The notes beneath the pieces were generated by a model. That model did not search any database and was not told where the DNA came from. It worked only from the letters and a program-made list of their open reading frames with translations. This document shows, piece by piece, positions 8,282-17,676 of a stretch of DNA of 41,952 nucleotides. The DNA is from Opitutus sp. GAS368. GTDB lineage: Bacteria > Verrucomicrobiota > Verrucomicrobiia > Opitutales > Opitutaceae. The stretch is from NCBI GenBank assembly GCA_945871085.1, contig CAMBVX010000012.1, positions 1 through 41,952 of the forward strand, written 5' to 3'. Within the stretch, counting starts at the first letter, position 1. Each line of letters begins with the position of its first letter. The translations under genes and the position numbers were made by a program.

Positions 8282-8701
8282 ATGTATTTAGATACATCAG
8301 TATTCGTTAAACTTTACACGCGTGAGCCGGATTCGGCGGAATGCGAGCGGATCGTGGCCGGCCACAAGATTGTTTCCTCGGAATTGCTCTACACCGAGCT
8401 GTGGTCGGCCTTACTCGCCAAGGAGCGGGCGGGCACGCTTCTGCCTGAGGCCCGGCAACGGGTGTGGCGGATTTTCGAGTCGCACCTGCTCGACGATGTG
8501 GTGGAGCTGATCGAACTCAACGGGCATGTCTTGCGCGAAGCGGCGGAAATGATTGCTCGGGTGCATCCGCAGGTGCCCTTACGAACGCTCGATGCGATTC
8601 ATCTCGCGACCTTTGCCGGCTTGGACAGCGGACCGCTTTTTACGGGTGACCGCCGGATGATTGATGCGGCGCGATTGCTCTCGTTTCCGCTGGCGCGGTG
8701 A
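8282..8701 (+). CDS. vapC: VapC-type PIN-domain ribonuclease toxin
   Basis: A 139-residue PIN-domain protein. The acidic quartet that binds Mg2+ is present: Asp4 (YLDTS), Glu39 (LYTEL), Asp104 (LDAIHLA) and Asp123 (TGDRRM). Members cut tRNA or rRNA when freed from the antitoxin. It follows the Phd-type antitoxin with a single base between stop and start, which is a common toxin-antitoxin layout. PIN toxins with Phd rather than VapB partners are known. All catalytic residues are intact, so it is predicted active. The gene ends 22 bases before the convergent mutS stop codon. Confidence 0.9.
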   Translation: MYLDTSVFVKLYTREPDSAECERIVAGHKIVSSELLYTELWSALLAKERAGTLLPEARQRVWRIFESHLLDDVVELIELNGHVLREAAEMIARVHPQVPLRTLDAIHLATFAGLDSGPLFTGDRRMIDAARLLSFPLAR

Positions 8702-8723
8702 GGCGGCAGGCGGAACGACGCAG

Positions 8724-11294
8724 TCACAATAAGCTCAGCTGGGGGTCGTCGGCGGGGGCGACGCTAATTTTTTTCTTTGGTCTGGCCTGAGGGGCGGCAG
8801 CGGTCGGGAGGGTCACGTCGGTGTCGTCGCGTTCGAGTTTGGCGAGGATGGTTTTCGCGCGGTCGATAACACTCAGCGGGAGGCCGGCGAGACGCGCGAC
8901 CTGGATGCCGTAGCTGCGGTCGGCGGCACCCGGGACGACGCGGCGGACGAAGACGATATCGTCGTTCCACTCTTTCACAGCGACGGAGAAATTGCGCAGG
9001 CGCGGGAGATGTTTCGCGAGTTGGGTGAGTTCTTGATAGTGCGTCGCGAAGAGCGTGCGGGCCCCGCGCGAATCGGCGTGGTGAAGGTGCTCGACGACGG
9101 CCCAGGCGATCGAGAGGCCGTCGTAGGTCGAGGTGCCGCGGCCGATTTCGTCGAGTATGATGAGGGAGCGGTCGGTCGCGTTGTTGAGGATGTTGGCGGT
9201 CTCGGTCATCTCGACCATGAAGGTCGAGTTGCCGCGTGCGAGATCGTCGCTGGCGCCGACGCGGGAGAAAATGCGGTCAACGAGACCGACGCGGCAGGAT
9301 TTCGCGGGGACCCAGCAGCCCACTTGCGCGAGCAGGGTAATGAGCGCGATCTGGCGGATGTAGGTGGATTTGCCGGCCATGTTGGGACCGGTGAGGAGGA
9401 CAATTTGGGCGTCGTCGCAGGCGAGCAGGGTATCGTTGGGGACGAAGCTGGCGCTCGTGCCACGGGCGACGGTCGTGGCGGGGGAACGGAGCATCTGCTC
9501 CACGACGGGGTGGCGGCCCTCGGTGATTTCGAGAACGTCGCCCTCGTCGATGGTTGGGCGGCAGTAGTTCCATTCGCGGGCGAGCAGCGCCCAGCCGGCG
9601 AGCACGTCGAGTTCAGCGAGAGCATCAGCGTTGTGCGCGAGCGCGAGGGAATCGTCGAGGACGGTGGCGACGAGTTGATTGAAGAGTTCGAGTTCACGCG
9701 CGGCGGCGTTTTCTTCGGCGTGAAAAATTTCCTTTTCCTTGTGCTTGAGGGACTCGGTCACGTAACGCTCGCCACCGACGGTCGTCTGGCGCCGGATGTA
9801 GTCGGTGGGGACGAGGTGGAGGTTGGCTTTGGTGACCTCGATGTAGTAGCCAAAATTATTCGTGAATCGAACCTTCAGGCTGCGGATACCGGTGCGCTCC
9901 TGCTCGGCGCGTTCGAGGTCCGAAAGCCAAGTCTTGTTGTTCGTCGTGAGAGAACGGAGACGGTCGAGTTCGGCGTCGTAGCCGGTGCGCAGATAGTTGC
10001 CGTCGGCAAGATCGTTGGGGAGTTCGTCCGAGAGGGAGGCAGCGAGGAGTTGGCGGAGGGTCGGCAGCTCCTGAAGTTGAGAGCTGAGAGTGGCGAGTTG
10101 AGCGTCCGACCCGAAAGCGAAGAGCTCGGCGCGCAGGATGGGGATTTGCGTCAAGGTATCGCGGATGCCGCCGAGTTCGCGCGGGTTGCGGAGACGATTT
10201 TGGAGACGACCGAGGATGCGCGGAAGATCGCGGACGCTGGGCAGCAATTCGCGGAGCGAGGCGAGACGTGACGGCCGGGCGAGGAGCTCGCCCACGAGAG
10301 ATTGCCGGCGATTGATCTCAGCGAGGTCGAGGGTGGGGGAGGCGAGCCAGCGTTCGAGGAGGCGAGCGCCAGCGGCCGTGCCGGTGCGATTGATGGCGGT
10401 GAGCAATGAGCCGTCGCGCACGCCACGGCTGGAGGAAAATATCTCCAGATTGCGCAGCGTGGCGGGATCGAGGAGGAGGGTGCGGGCGCTGCGATACTCC
10501 TGTAGACCTCGGAGATTTTCCGGTTTCGCGCAGAGATTTTCCGTCGCGTAGAAAACGAGCGCGCCGGCCGGGCCCAGGGCAGGGTGGGTGTGCGCGAGGC
10601 CGAAGCCCTGCAGGTTTAGGACGCCCAGAGTGTCCATCACGGTTTTGGCGCCGGAGGCGGAGTCAAAGTGGTAGCCGGGAAGCTCGGTCACGAGGCGAGT
10701 GGCGGCAAAAGCGTGGAGCGCGTGGATCTCGGTCTGATCGTGCGGGGCGGCCAGCCAGCGCTCGCGTTCGTTTTCGATCACGAGCAGTTCGGCGGGATCA
10801 AGCGCCGTGAGAACCGGGAGGAGATTCGCAATGTGGGTATCGGTTGCGACGCGGAATTCTCCGGTGGAGAGATCGAGCCACGCGGAGTGGAGGCCGTGCT
10901 TATCGAGAGCGAGAGCGCAGAGGTAGTGGTTGCGCGCGGCGTCGAGTTGATTGGCGGCGAGGGTGGTGCCGGGCGAAAGGATGCGCGTGAGCTGGCGGCG
11001 GACGAGCTTGCCGGCCTTGGCGGGTTCGGCCTGGTCGCAGATAGCGACCTTTTTGCCCGCGGCGAGCAGCTTGGTGACGTAGTTGTCGAGGGACTGGGAC
11101 GGAAGGCCGGCCATGGGGTAATCCTGGCGCTTGGTGAGCGTGAGGCCGAGCAGGCGGGAGGCGACGACGGCGTCGTCGAAAAACATTTCGAAGAAATCGC
11201 CGAGACGGAAAAGCAGGAGGGTGTCCTGCGGGAGCCCGCGCTTCACCTCGAAATACTGCTGCATCATCGGGGTGAGTTTGACGGGGTCGGACAT
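8724..11294 (-). CDS. mutS: DNA mismatch repair protein MutS
   Basis: MutS recognises mismatched or looped bases and starts repair. The protein is 856 residues, close to the usual length. The N-terminal mismatch-binding domain carries LGDFFEMFF, the Phe-x-Glu reader of the mismatch. The ATPase has Walker A GPNMAGKST near residue 635, followed by STFMVEMTE and the Walker B segment LIILDEIGRGTSTYDG. The C-terminus ends PQLSLL, a clamp-binding motif like that of E. coli MutS. The start at 11294 (MSDPVKLTPMMQQYFEVK) fits the family; a longer start at 11336 would add 14 unlikely residues. No MutL gene is in the window. An antisense reading frame of 420 codons across it is a shadow. Confidence 0.96.
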   Translation of the reverse strand: MSDPVKLTPMMQQYFEVKRGLPQDTLLLFRLGDFFEMFFDDAVVASRLLGLTLTKRQDYPMAGLPSQSLDNYVTKLLAAGKKVAICDQAEPAKAGKLVRRQLTRILSPGTTLAANQLDAARNHYLCALALDKHGLHSAWLDLSTGEFRVATDTHIANLLPVLTALDPAELLVIENERERWLAAPHDQTEIHALHAFAATRLVTELPGYHFDSASGAKTVMDTLGVLNLQGFGLAHTHPALGPAGALVFYATENLCAKPENLRGLQEYRSARTLLLDPATLRNLEIFSSSRGVRDGSLLTAINRTGTAAGARLLERWLASPTLDLAEINRRQSLVGELLARPSRLASLRELLPSVRDLPRILGRLQNRLRNPRELGGIRDTLTQIPILRAELFAFGSDAQLATLSSQLQELPTLRQLLAASLSDELPNDLADGNYLRTGYDAELDRLRSLTTNNKTWLSDLERAEQERTGIRSLKVRFTNNFGYYIEVTKANLHLVPTDYIRRQTTVGGERYVTESLKHKEKEIFHAEENAAARELELFNQLVATVLDDSLALAHNADALAELDVLAGWALLAREWNYCRPTIDEGDVLEITEGRHPVVEQMLRSPATTVARGTSASFVPNDTLLACDDAQIVLLTGPNMAGKSTYIRQIALITLLAQVGCWVPAKSCRVGLVDRIFSRVGASDDLARGNSTFMVEMTETANILNNATDRSLIILDEIGRGTSTYDGLSIAWAVVEHLHHADSRGARTLFATHYQELTQLAKHLPRLRNFSVAVKEWNDDIVFVRRVVPGAADRSYGIQVARLAGLPLSVIDRAKTILAKLERDDTDVTLPTAAAPQARPKKKISVAPADDPQLSLL

Positions 11295-11391
11295 GGAAGG
11301 GACCGGGAGTGGAACCACGAAACCTGAGGAATACACGAAAATATTTTCGGCGGGCTTGCTCCGGCGGACCGCGTCGTTCGTGTATTTCGCC

Positions 11392-12168
11392 GTGAAGCTT
11401 TTTCATCGAGATTTTGGGGGAGCAGGGCGGCCGCCTTTGGTGGTGCTGCACGGCATGCTGGGTTCGTCGCGCAACTGGCAGTCAGCGGGGCGTGATCTCG
11501 CGGACACGTTTCACGTGCGCGCACCGGACCTGCGGAACCACGGCGCTTCACTGCACGCGGAGACCATGACCTATGCGGAGATGATGGCAGATGTGGTGGC
11601 CTGGATGGACGCGCAGGGAATCGCGAAGGCGGCGTTGCTCGGGCATAGCATGGGCGGGAAAATCGCGATGCGGCTCGCGTGTCGGCACCCCGAGCGGGTG
11701 GAGCGACTGATCGTCGCGGACATCGCGCCAAAGGATTATTTCTGGGTCGCGCATCGGGTGAATTTTGCGGCGATGAACGAACTGGATCTGGCCAGTGTGC
11801 ACTCGCGGGCCGAGGCGGAGCTGAGGCTGGAGGCCCGTGTGACGAGTTGGGCGATGCGGAAATTTATTGTGACTAATCTGGAGCAAGGCGAAGACGGGCG
11901 GTGGCGCTGGACGATCAACTTGCCGGTGATCACGGCGGCACTGAGCGCGTTGGAGAAAAACTCGCTGACGGTTGGCGAATCGGGCGACCGCTTCGAGGGG
12001 CCGGCGCTGTTTATCGCGGGCGGAAAGTCGGACTACGTCGGGCCAGCGGACGACGCGCTGATGCGGCGGCATTTTCCGGCGCTGCGGGTCGAGACCATTG
12101 CCGAGAGCGGCCACAATCCGCACATGGAGACGAGGGAGAAATTGGTGGCGCTGGTGCGCCGCGCATGA
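11392..12168 (+). CDS. Alpha/beta-hydrolase, YbfF/ABHD11-like esterase
   Basis: A 258-residue hydrolase. The oxyanion segment LHGMLGSSRNW and the sequence APDLRNHG are typical of the YbfF/ABHD11 branch. The nucleophile is Ser86 in GHSMGG and the catalytic His is near residue 241 in ESGHNPH; the acid is probably in the KSDYVGPAD region. Substrates are likely small acyl esters or thioesters. The GTG at 11392 gives the normal length; an ATG at 11293 would start inside mutS and add a low-quality tail. The gene is divergent from mutS, about 97 bases away. Function beyond the family is unknown. Confidence 0.82.
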   Translation: MKLFHRDFGGAGRPPLVVLHGMLGSSRNWQSAGRDLADTFHVRAPDLRNHGASLHAETMTYAEMMADVVAWMDAQGIAKAALLGHSMGGKIAMRLACRHPERVERLIVADIAPKDYFWVAHRVNFAAMNELDLASVHSRAEAELRLEARVTSWAMRKFIVTNLEQGEDGRWRWTINLPVITAALSALEKNSLTVGESGDRFEGPALFIAGGKSDYVGPADDALMRRHFPALRVETIAESGHNPHMETREKLVALVRRA

Positions 12169-12211
12169 AGAGTGGTTGCATCTGAGCGAGACTTTCCTCC
12201 ACGTTTTCCCT

Positions 12212-14011
12212 ATGCCCCACATTAGCTCCAGCAAGACGCAGCCAGTTTATGATGTCATCGTCGTCGGTTCCGGGGCCGGAGGTGGGCAGACGGCCTATAC
12301 GCTGACGATGGAGGGCGCAAAAGTTCTGATGCTCGAAGCGGGGCGCAACTACGACCCGGTGAAGGAAACTCCGATGTTTCAGACGAACAATCAGGCCCCG
12401 TTGCGCGGGGCGAGCACACCCGATAAGCCATTTGGTTTCTACGACTCGACCGTGGATGGCGGGTGGCAGGTGCCCGGCGAGCCCTACACGAATGCGTCGG
12501 GCGATCCGGCGCGGCAATTTTGGTGGTGGCGCGCGCGCATGCTCGGCGGTCGCACGAATCACTGGGGGCGGATCTCGCTGCGGAACGGGCCCTATGATTT
12601 TAAGCCCCATGCGCGAGACGGGCTCGGGTTCGACTGGCCGATGACCTACGAAGATCTCGCGCCTTACTACGACAAGACCGAGATGTTGGTCGGGGTCTAC
12701 GGCACAAATGAAGGGTTGGAAAACACGCCGGATTCACCGGCCGGTTGCCTGTTGCCTCCGCCGAAAATGCGCGCCGGTGAATTACTCGCCCAACATCGCG
12801 CCAAAAAACTAGGGATTCCGGTGATGGCCATCCACCGCGCCGTGCTGAGTGCAAAGCAGGATGCGGAAAATCTGCCCGCGAAATTGCATCCAAAAAATGC
12901 CAAGGCCCAGCGCCTGATCGCGAAGGCGATGCGCGAGCGAGCGGCGTGTTTTTGGGCAACCGCGTGCGGCCGGGGATGCTCGATCAAGGCGAACTATCAG
13001 TCGACCACGGTTCATCTGCCGCCCGCCCTCGACACGGGCAATCTCGACATCGTTACCGACGCGATGGTGCGCGCGGTGACCGTCGACGAGAACGGGAAGG
13101 CCACCGGCGTCAGCTACATCGACCGGAAGACCCGCGAGGAGCGCACGGTGAAGGCGCGCGTGGTGGTCTTGGCCGCGAGTTCGGCGGAGTCCGTGCGGAT
13201 TCTGCTCAATTCAAAATCGCCGCGTTTCCCGCATGGCCTCGCGAATTCGAGCGGTCTCGTCGGCAAGTATATTATGGATACGGTGGGCGCGCGCCTCGGC
13301 GGCCAGATTCCGGCGCTCGAAAATCTACCGGTGCACAACGAGGACGGCGCGGGCGGCGCGCACGTCTACGTTCCTTGGTGGCTCTACAAGGAACAGCACG
13401 CTGGAAAGCTGGGATTTGCCCGCGGCTACCACATCGAATTCGAGTCAGGTCGGCGGATGCCGGGGATGGGCTCGACCAGCGGGGTTGAGAGCATGAACGG
13501 GGGCAACTACGGCCAGCAGTTCAAGGCGGACGCGCGCCGTTACTATGGTTCATTCATGGGCTTTGCCGGCCGGGGCGAGATGATCCCGAACGAGGACTCG
13601 TTCTGCGAGCTTGATCCTACGGTGAAGGACAAATGGGGTATCCCGGTGCTGCGTTTTCATTGGAAATGGTCCGAGCACGAGACACGGCAGGCGGCGCACA
13701 TGCAGAAAACGTTCGCCGAAATCATTGAGTCGATGGGTGGCAAGGCCGGGAAACCGGAGGCCACAGGCGCGGCCGCGATCGAACCGGGCGGCAAGATCAT
13801 CCACGAAGTCGGCGGGACGATCATGGGCACGGACGCAAAGAAATCCGTGACGAACCAGTGGTGCCAGACGTGGGATGTGAAGAACCTCTTTGTCACCGAT
13901 GGTGGTGCGTTTTGCTCCAACGCTGACAAGAATCCCACGCTCACGATTATGGCGCTCGCGTGGCGCTCCAGCGATTACCTCCTCGAAGAAATGCGGAAAG
14001 GAAATCTTTGA
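12212..14011 (+). CDS. GMC-family FAD oxidoreductase (gluconate dehydrogenase large-subunit-like)
   Basis: A 599-residue flavoprotein. The FAD-binding dinucleotide fold is at the N-terminus (GSGAGGG at residues 19-25, then LEAGR). A long middle region follows, and the GMC C-terminal domain has GGTIMG, LFVTDGGAFCSNADKNPTL and MALAWRSSDY. Such enzymes oxidise sugars or sugar acids and pass electrons to a quinone or cytochrome. The next gene encodes a subunit 3-like partner one base after the stop, so the pair forms a complex. This gene has no signal peptide of its own, so it may be exported with its partner through the Tat system. The sugar substrate cannot be read from the sequence. It starts 43 bases after the esterase. 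Confidence 0.85.
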   Translation: MPHISSSKTQPVYDVIVVGSGAGGGQTAYTLTMEGAKVLMLEAGRNYDPVKETPMFQTNNQAPLRGASTPDKPFGFYDSTVDGGWQVPGEPYTNASGDPARQFWWWRARMLGGRTNHWGRISLRNGPYDFKPHARDGLGFDWPMTYEDLAPYYDKTEMLVGVYGTNEGLENTPDSPAGCLLPPPKMRAGELLAQHRAKKLGIPVMAIHRAVLSAKQDAENLPAKLHPKNAKAQRLIAKAMRERAACFWATACGRGCSIKANYQSTTVHLPPALDTGNLDIVTDAMVRAVTVDENGKATGVSYIDRKTREERTVKARVVVLAASSAESVRILLNSKSPRFPHGLANSSGLVGKYIMDTVGARLGGQIPALENLPVHNEDGAGGAHVYVPWWLYKEQHAGKLGFARGYHIEFESGRRMPGMGSTSGVESMNGGNYGQQFKADARRYYGSFMGFAGRGEMIPNEDSFCELDPTVKDKWGIPVLRFHWKWSEHETRQAAHMQKTFAEIIESMGGKAGKPEATGAAAIEPGGKIIHEVGGTIMGTDAKKSVTNQWCQTWDVKNLFVTDGGAFCSNADKNPTLTIMALAWRSSDYLLEEMRKGNL

Positions 14012-14012
14012 T

Positions 14013-14666
14013 ATGAATACCCCAGGACCTTCGGAATCACCACGTTTGGATCGGCGCTCGGCGATCAAGTGGATGCTCACCGCCGCCGCTTCCGTTGCAC
14101 TCATGGAACGTGCGGGCGTGGCCGCAGAGGGAGCCGCGACGACCGGCGTGGGCTACGGCACCGATCCCGACTTGGTTAAGATCTACAAACCGGGTGACGT
14201 CTGGGCGTTGACGTTTACCGGTGCTCAACGTCGGACGGCGACAGCGCTCTGCGACACGATTATCCCGGCCGACGCCAAGTCACCGGCAGCCTCGAAAGTC
14301 GGCGTGCCGGACTTCATCGACGAGTGGATCAGTGCGCCGTATCCCGGCCACGCCGACGACAAGCGCACGGTCGTGGCAGGGCTGAACTGGATTGACGCGG
14401 AAGCGCAGAAACGTTTCGGCAACGATTTCGCCGATCTCGTGCTCAGGCAAAAAAATGCGATCTGCGACGACATCTGCGCGTTCGGGAGGGCGAAACCGGA
14501 ATTTAAGCAGGCTGCCGGTTTTTTTCGTAAATTCCGCGACCTCACTGCGGGTGGATTTTATTCCACCCCAGAGGGGATGAAGGACATCGGCTATGTCGGG
14601 AATGTGCCCAGCGTGAACTTCGACGGGCCGACGCCGGAAGCGCTGAAGCATTTAGGGTTGGCGTAA
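14013..14666 (+). CDS. Gluconate 2-dehydrogenase subunit 3-family protein, Tat signal
   Basis: A 217-residue partner of the preceding GMC oxidoreductase. The N-terminus has a twin-arginine motif (DRRSAIKW, Arg14-Arg15) followed by a hydrophobic stretch (MLTAAASVALM), so it should be exported folded through the Tat system. The rest fits the Gluconate_2-dh3 domain, with IIPADAKSPAASKVGVPDFIDEWI as the clearest part. In this family subunit 3 is the small subunit required for export and stability of the flavoprotein. An AAAGGAAA stretch before the ATG is one of the few plausible ribosome-binding sites in the window. The gene ends 41 bases before the convergent holB. Confidence 0.82.
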   Translation: MNTPGPSESPRLDRRSAIKWMLTAAASVALMERAGVAAEGAATTGVGYGTDPDLVKIYKPGDVWALTFTGAQRRTATALCDTIIPADAKSPAASKVGVPDFIDEWISAPYPGHADDKRTVVAGLNWIDAEAQKRFGNDFADLVLRQKNAICDDICAFGRAKPEFKQAAGFFRKFRDLTAGGFYSTPEGMKDIGYVGNVPSVNFDGPTPEALKHLGLA

Positions 14667-14707
14667 CTGGACGACGGGCGCGACTCGTGCGGCGCGAGCA
14701 CTCGGTG

Positions 14708-15664
14708 TCACCGCTTCGTCCACAACCGCAGTGAGGTGAGGAGAAATTCTTCGAGGGCAGCGGACTCGTTGAGGTTGAGGCGGAGTAAGCCGACGTTGTG
14801 CTCGATTTTTTCGACCGCACCGATCAGCGCGCGACGGGCGAGGTCGTCGCCGACGATGAGACGTGGTAGGGCGTAAGTGCGGGTCGCTTGCTCGATTTCG
14901 GCGAAGAGACGCGCGCGCAGGCCATTGGCGATGCCAGTCTCGATCGCGACTTGCTCATCGTCGGCGAGGTCGGGCGGGAGTTTCTCCTTTTCCTGTTTCC
15001 AAACTTCGTCGGTCGCGAAGTCGAGTACGGCACCGAAGCGGGCGACGAGGCCGTAGACCGTAAAGATGTGGTCGGCGACGGCGCGTTTATCGGACACGCC
15101 AGCAGAAAGGCGACCGAGCCAGGCGCGGTAATCTTCGAGCCATGGCGTCCATCCGTCGGCGGCAAGTGGAAGGCCGGGCGAGGGAAAACGGAATTGGAGG
15201 ACACGACTCCGGATCGTAGGCAGCAACGCGTAGGGGCGCGTGGTGAGCAGGAGCAGCGTGGTGTTCGCGGGCGGCTCCTCGAGGGTTTTGAGAAAGACGT
15301 TGGCCGCCGCAGTGTTCATGCGATCGACCTCGTGGAGGATGGCGACTTTGCGCGGGGCGACGGCGGCGGAGACCTGGACTTTGGCGATGAGCTCACGGGT
15401 CGCGTCGGCGGAGATCTGGCGCATTTTACCAGCGGGGCGAAGGGTGAAACAATCCGGGTGCTGATCGGGCGGAAAGTGAGCGGTGGCACTCTGGGCGTTT
15501 AACAAGCGGTCGGCGATCGCGAGAGCGATGGCGACGAGGGTGTCCGGGTCGTCGCCGTGGAGGAGCAGGCTGTGCGACAGGCGTTGTCGAGCGATGGCCT
15601 GTTCGATCACGACGACAGCCGGAGTGCCGGCGAGGGCAGTAGGCCAGGGCGTGGCGGCGGTCAT
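14708..15664 (-). CDS. holB: DNA polymerase III delta-prime subunit (HolB-like)
   Basis: A 318-residue clamp-loader subunit. It resembles the delta-prime/gamma-tau AAA+ fold: SHSLLLHGDDPDTL stands where the P-loop would be, but lacks GKT, as in delta-prime proteins that do not bind ATP; VAILHEVDRMNTAAANVFLKTLEEPP is the family's highly conserved segment; and TIRSRVLQFRF carries the SRC-type arginine (Arg-Ser-Arg with Val for Cys). It therefore acts as a stator in clamp loading. The gene follows tmk by 79 bases on the same strand, the classic tmk-holB pairing. Gene identity is firm; the start is the first ATG with the TPAVVVIEQA segment. Confidence 0.9.
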   Translation of the reverse strand: MTAATPWPTALAGTPAVVVIEQAIARQRLSHSLLLHGDDPDTLVAIALAIADRLLNAQSATAHFPPDQHPDCFTLRPAGKMRQISADATRELIAKVQVSAAVAPRKVAILHEVDRMNTAAANVFLKTLEEPPANTTLLLLTTRPYALLPTIRSRVLQFRFPSPGLPLAADGWTPWLEDYRAWLGRLSAGVSDKRAVADHIFTVYGLVARFGAVLDFATDEVWKQEKEKLPPDLADDEQVAIETGIANGLRARLFAEIEQATRTYALPRLIVGDDLARRALIGAVEKIEHNVGLLRLNLNESAALEEFLLTSLRLWTKR

Positions 15665-15743
15665 CTAGGGGGAGAGCCGGGTGGCCCGGCAGCGGAATTG
15701 TCGGCTATGGGGATGTCGCGTAGGAGCGGGTCAGAGACGCGCG

Positions 15744-16391
15744 CTACTTCAGCCGTGCTTGAACTTCGGTCCAAATTTTCTTCGCGATGACATCGGCGCT
15801 CTTGGTGCCGTCGACGACGAGGAAACGTTCGGGCATGCCTTGAGCGAGGACGAGGTAGCCTTCGCGGACTTTGGTGTAGAAATCGACGTTCTCCCGTTCC
15901 ATGCGATCAGGGAGATCGGAGGCGCGTTGCTTCAGGCGGGCGAGACTCACCTCCGTCGGAACATCAATGACGATCGTGAGGTCGGGCATGACATTACCGA
16001 CGGCGAAGCGATTGATTTGCGCCACGGGATCGGCCGCGAGGTTGCGGGCGATGCCCTGGTAAACGGTCGAGGAATCGAGGAAGCGATCACTGAGAACAAT
16101 CGCGCCGCGCATGATGGCCGGGGCGATAACTTCACGGACGAGTTGGGCGCGAGCGGCGGTGAAGAGCAGCAGCTCAGTCTCGGCGCACATCTCGTCGCCC
16201 TTGGAATTGTGGACGATGATATTGCGGATCTGCTCACCGATCTCGGTGCCACCGGGTTCGCGAGTGGTGAGGACTTCGCGCTGCGTTTGCTGAAAGTGCG
16301 CGGCGAGCAGGGCAATTTGCGTCGACTTGCCGGAGCCTTCAGAGCCCTCGAACGAGATGAGTTTACCGGAAGTTTTTTGTTTCAGTGGCAT
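15744..16391 (-). CDS. tmk: Thymidylate kinase
   Basis: Thymidylate kinase phosphorylates dTMP to dTDP. The protein has 215 residues, the usual size. The P-loop is GSEGSGKST at residues 16-24 and SDRFLDSS near residue 101 is the DR(Y/F) motif that binds the substrate. TREPGGT (about residues 43-49) is the conserved DR/PGGT loop of the family. It follows the pfkB-like gene by 18 bases and precedes holB, so the three genes are likely co-transcribed. All the expected catalytic residues are present. Confidence 0.95.
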   Translation of the reverse strand: MPLKQKTSGKLISFEGSEGSGKSTQIALLAAHFQQTQREVLTTREPGGTEIGEQIRNIIVHNSKGDEMCAETELLLFTAARAQLVREVIAPAIMRGAIVLSDRFLDSSTVYQGIARNLAADPVAQINRFAVGNVMPDLTIVIDVPTEVSLARLKQRASDLPDRMERENVDFYTKVREGYLVLAQGMPERFLVVDGTKSADVIAKKIWTEVQARLK

Positions 16392-16409
16392 GAGCGGAAG
16401 GTGGGCGGT

Positions 16410-17516
16410 TCAGCGCCAGTTGGCGAGGAACGTTTCGAGATCGGCCAGCGACGGGCTCTGGGCGGTGCGGACGTAGTGACCGCTGGTGCAGACGCCGATG
16501 GCGAGGCAAGCTTCCGGGGAAAGTCCGAGCAGCTGACCGGTGCTGAAGCCCGCATTGAAGTGATCGCCAGCACCCGTGGTGATGAGCGGCTTCGTCGTGT
16601 AGGGCCCGGGGACGCACCACGTGCCTTCGGCGGTGGCGGAGGCGGCGCACTCGCGCGGATGCACGACGACCGTGGTGATGGCGAGCTTGGCGCGGATATC
16701 GGCAGCCATCCTGCGCAGGCTGGCCTCATCTTCGCCGACGGCGGCAAAACCGAGGGCAGCGTAGACTTGCTGGGCCTCCTTGAGATTGAGGCCGAGGGTG
16801 ACGCGGCCGAATTGGGCGAACTTCGCCATGGCGGTGAGCGCAGCGCGGAGATCTTCGACGGAGCGTTTCTCGGGATCGCAGAGATCAAAAAAGAAAATGC
16901 AGTCGTGCGCGGGCAGCTTCGGGAGGACGCGCTCGACCAGTTCGATGAGGATCGCCGTCATGTTGGGCACCATCGTCCAGTTAATCAGCGAGACGAGGTC
17001 CGCCGCGGCGAGTTCTGCGTGAAAGGTGCTCTCGCCCATCACCGCGCAAATGCGGGCATAGGTGATATCGTCGAGACTCTTCATCTGACCGAGCATGATC
17101 TTGCCGTCGTTGCATTCGACTGCGGTCGTGTGCGCAGCGTCGCAGATCGAAAACGCCCGAGCCTTCGAGGCAAGGTCGGCGAATACGGGGTGCACCTGCG
17201 GCTGGCCGAGGGCGCCAATGTAGGTAACGCGGGCACCCGTCGCCAGCAGGGCGTTAGCCATGATCGGGCCGTTGCCGCCCAACTTATCCATGCGGGGGAA
17301 GAGCTCAATGTTTGTGCTCTTGCCGGCGGCGGCGACGATGCGTTGGCCAAATTCCGTCAGGGTCTCAATCGGTGAAAAATTATCGCCCTGACCGTGGCGA
17401 AGGCCAACGGGGGTGACGATCGTGTCGACGAAGCCGTCAAAGCCAACGACGGCGGACTTGGCGCTGAGGCGGGCGCGGTTGGCTTGGAGTTCTTGGAGGG
17501 CGCGGGGACGAAACAT
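16410..17516 (-). CDS. PfkB-family carbohydrate kinase
   Basis: A 368-residue ribokinase-fold kinase. The N-terminal segment VVGFDGFVDTIV and LGGNGPIMANAL are the substrate-binding part; the C-terminal signature TTGAGDHFNAGF near residue 314 holds the catalytic Asp and anion hole. Sugar, nucleoside or other small-alcohol substrates are all possible in this family; the residues seen do not decide. The start at 17516 (MFRPRALQELQ) gives the usual length; an ATG at 17585 would add 23 unlikely residues. It is 18 bases upstream of tmk. Confidence 0.83.
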   Translation of the reverse strand: MFRPRALQELQANRARLSAKSAVVGFDGFVDTIVTPVGLRHGQGDNFSPIETLTEFGQRIVAAAGKSTNIELFPRMDKLGGNGPIMANALLATGARVTYIGALGQPQVHPVFADLASKARAFSICDAAHTTAVECNDGKIMLGQMKSLDDITYARICAVMGESTFHAELAAADLVSLINWTMVPNMTAILIELVERVLPKLPAHDCIFFFDLCDPEKRSVEDLRAALTAMAKFAQFGRVTLGLNLKEAQQVYAALGFAAVGEDEASLRRMAADIRAKLAITTVVVHPRECAASATAEGTWCVPGPYTTKPLITTGAGDHFNAGFSTGQLLGLSPEACLAIGVCTSGHYVRTAQSPSLADLETFLANWR

Positions 17517-17676
17517 AAATTGAGAGTGTGGGCAGCAGAAGAAAATCGCGCGCGGGCGGCGGCAAACAGATTCGTGCACGGGCAATTTTTCGTGGAGAAC
17601 CGATGGTGAACAACTCGCCGGGAATTTCCGTTGAACGTGCCGTTCAAACCCGCCAACTGTTCACGCACTCACACCT

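Noticed and set aside
9009-10271. 420-codon plus-strand open frame
   Set aside because: Antisense to mutS; Glu/Gly/Val-rich and without domain, a shadow of GC-rich codons.
15681-17375. 564-codon plus-strand open frame
   Set aside because: Antisense to tmk and the pfkB-like gene; no domain.
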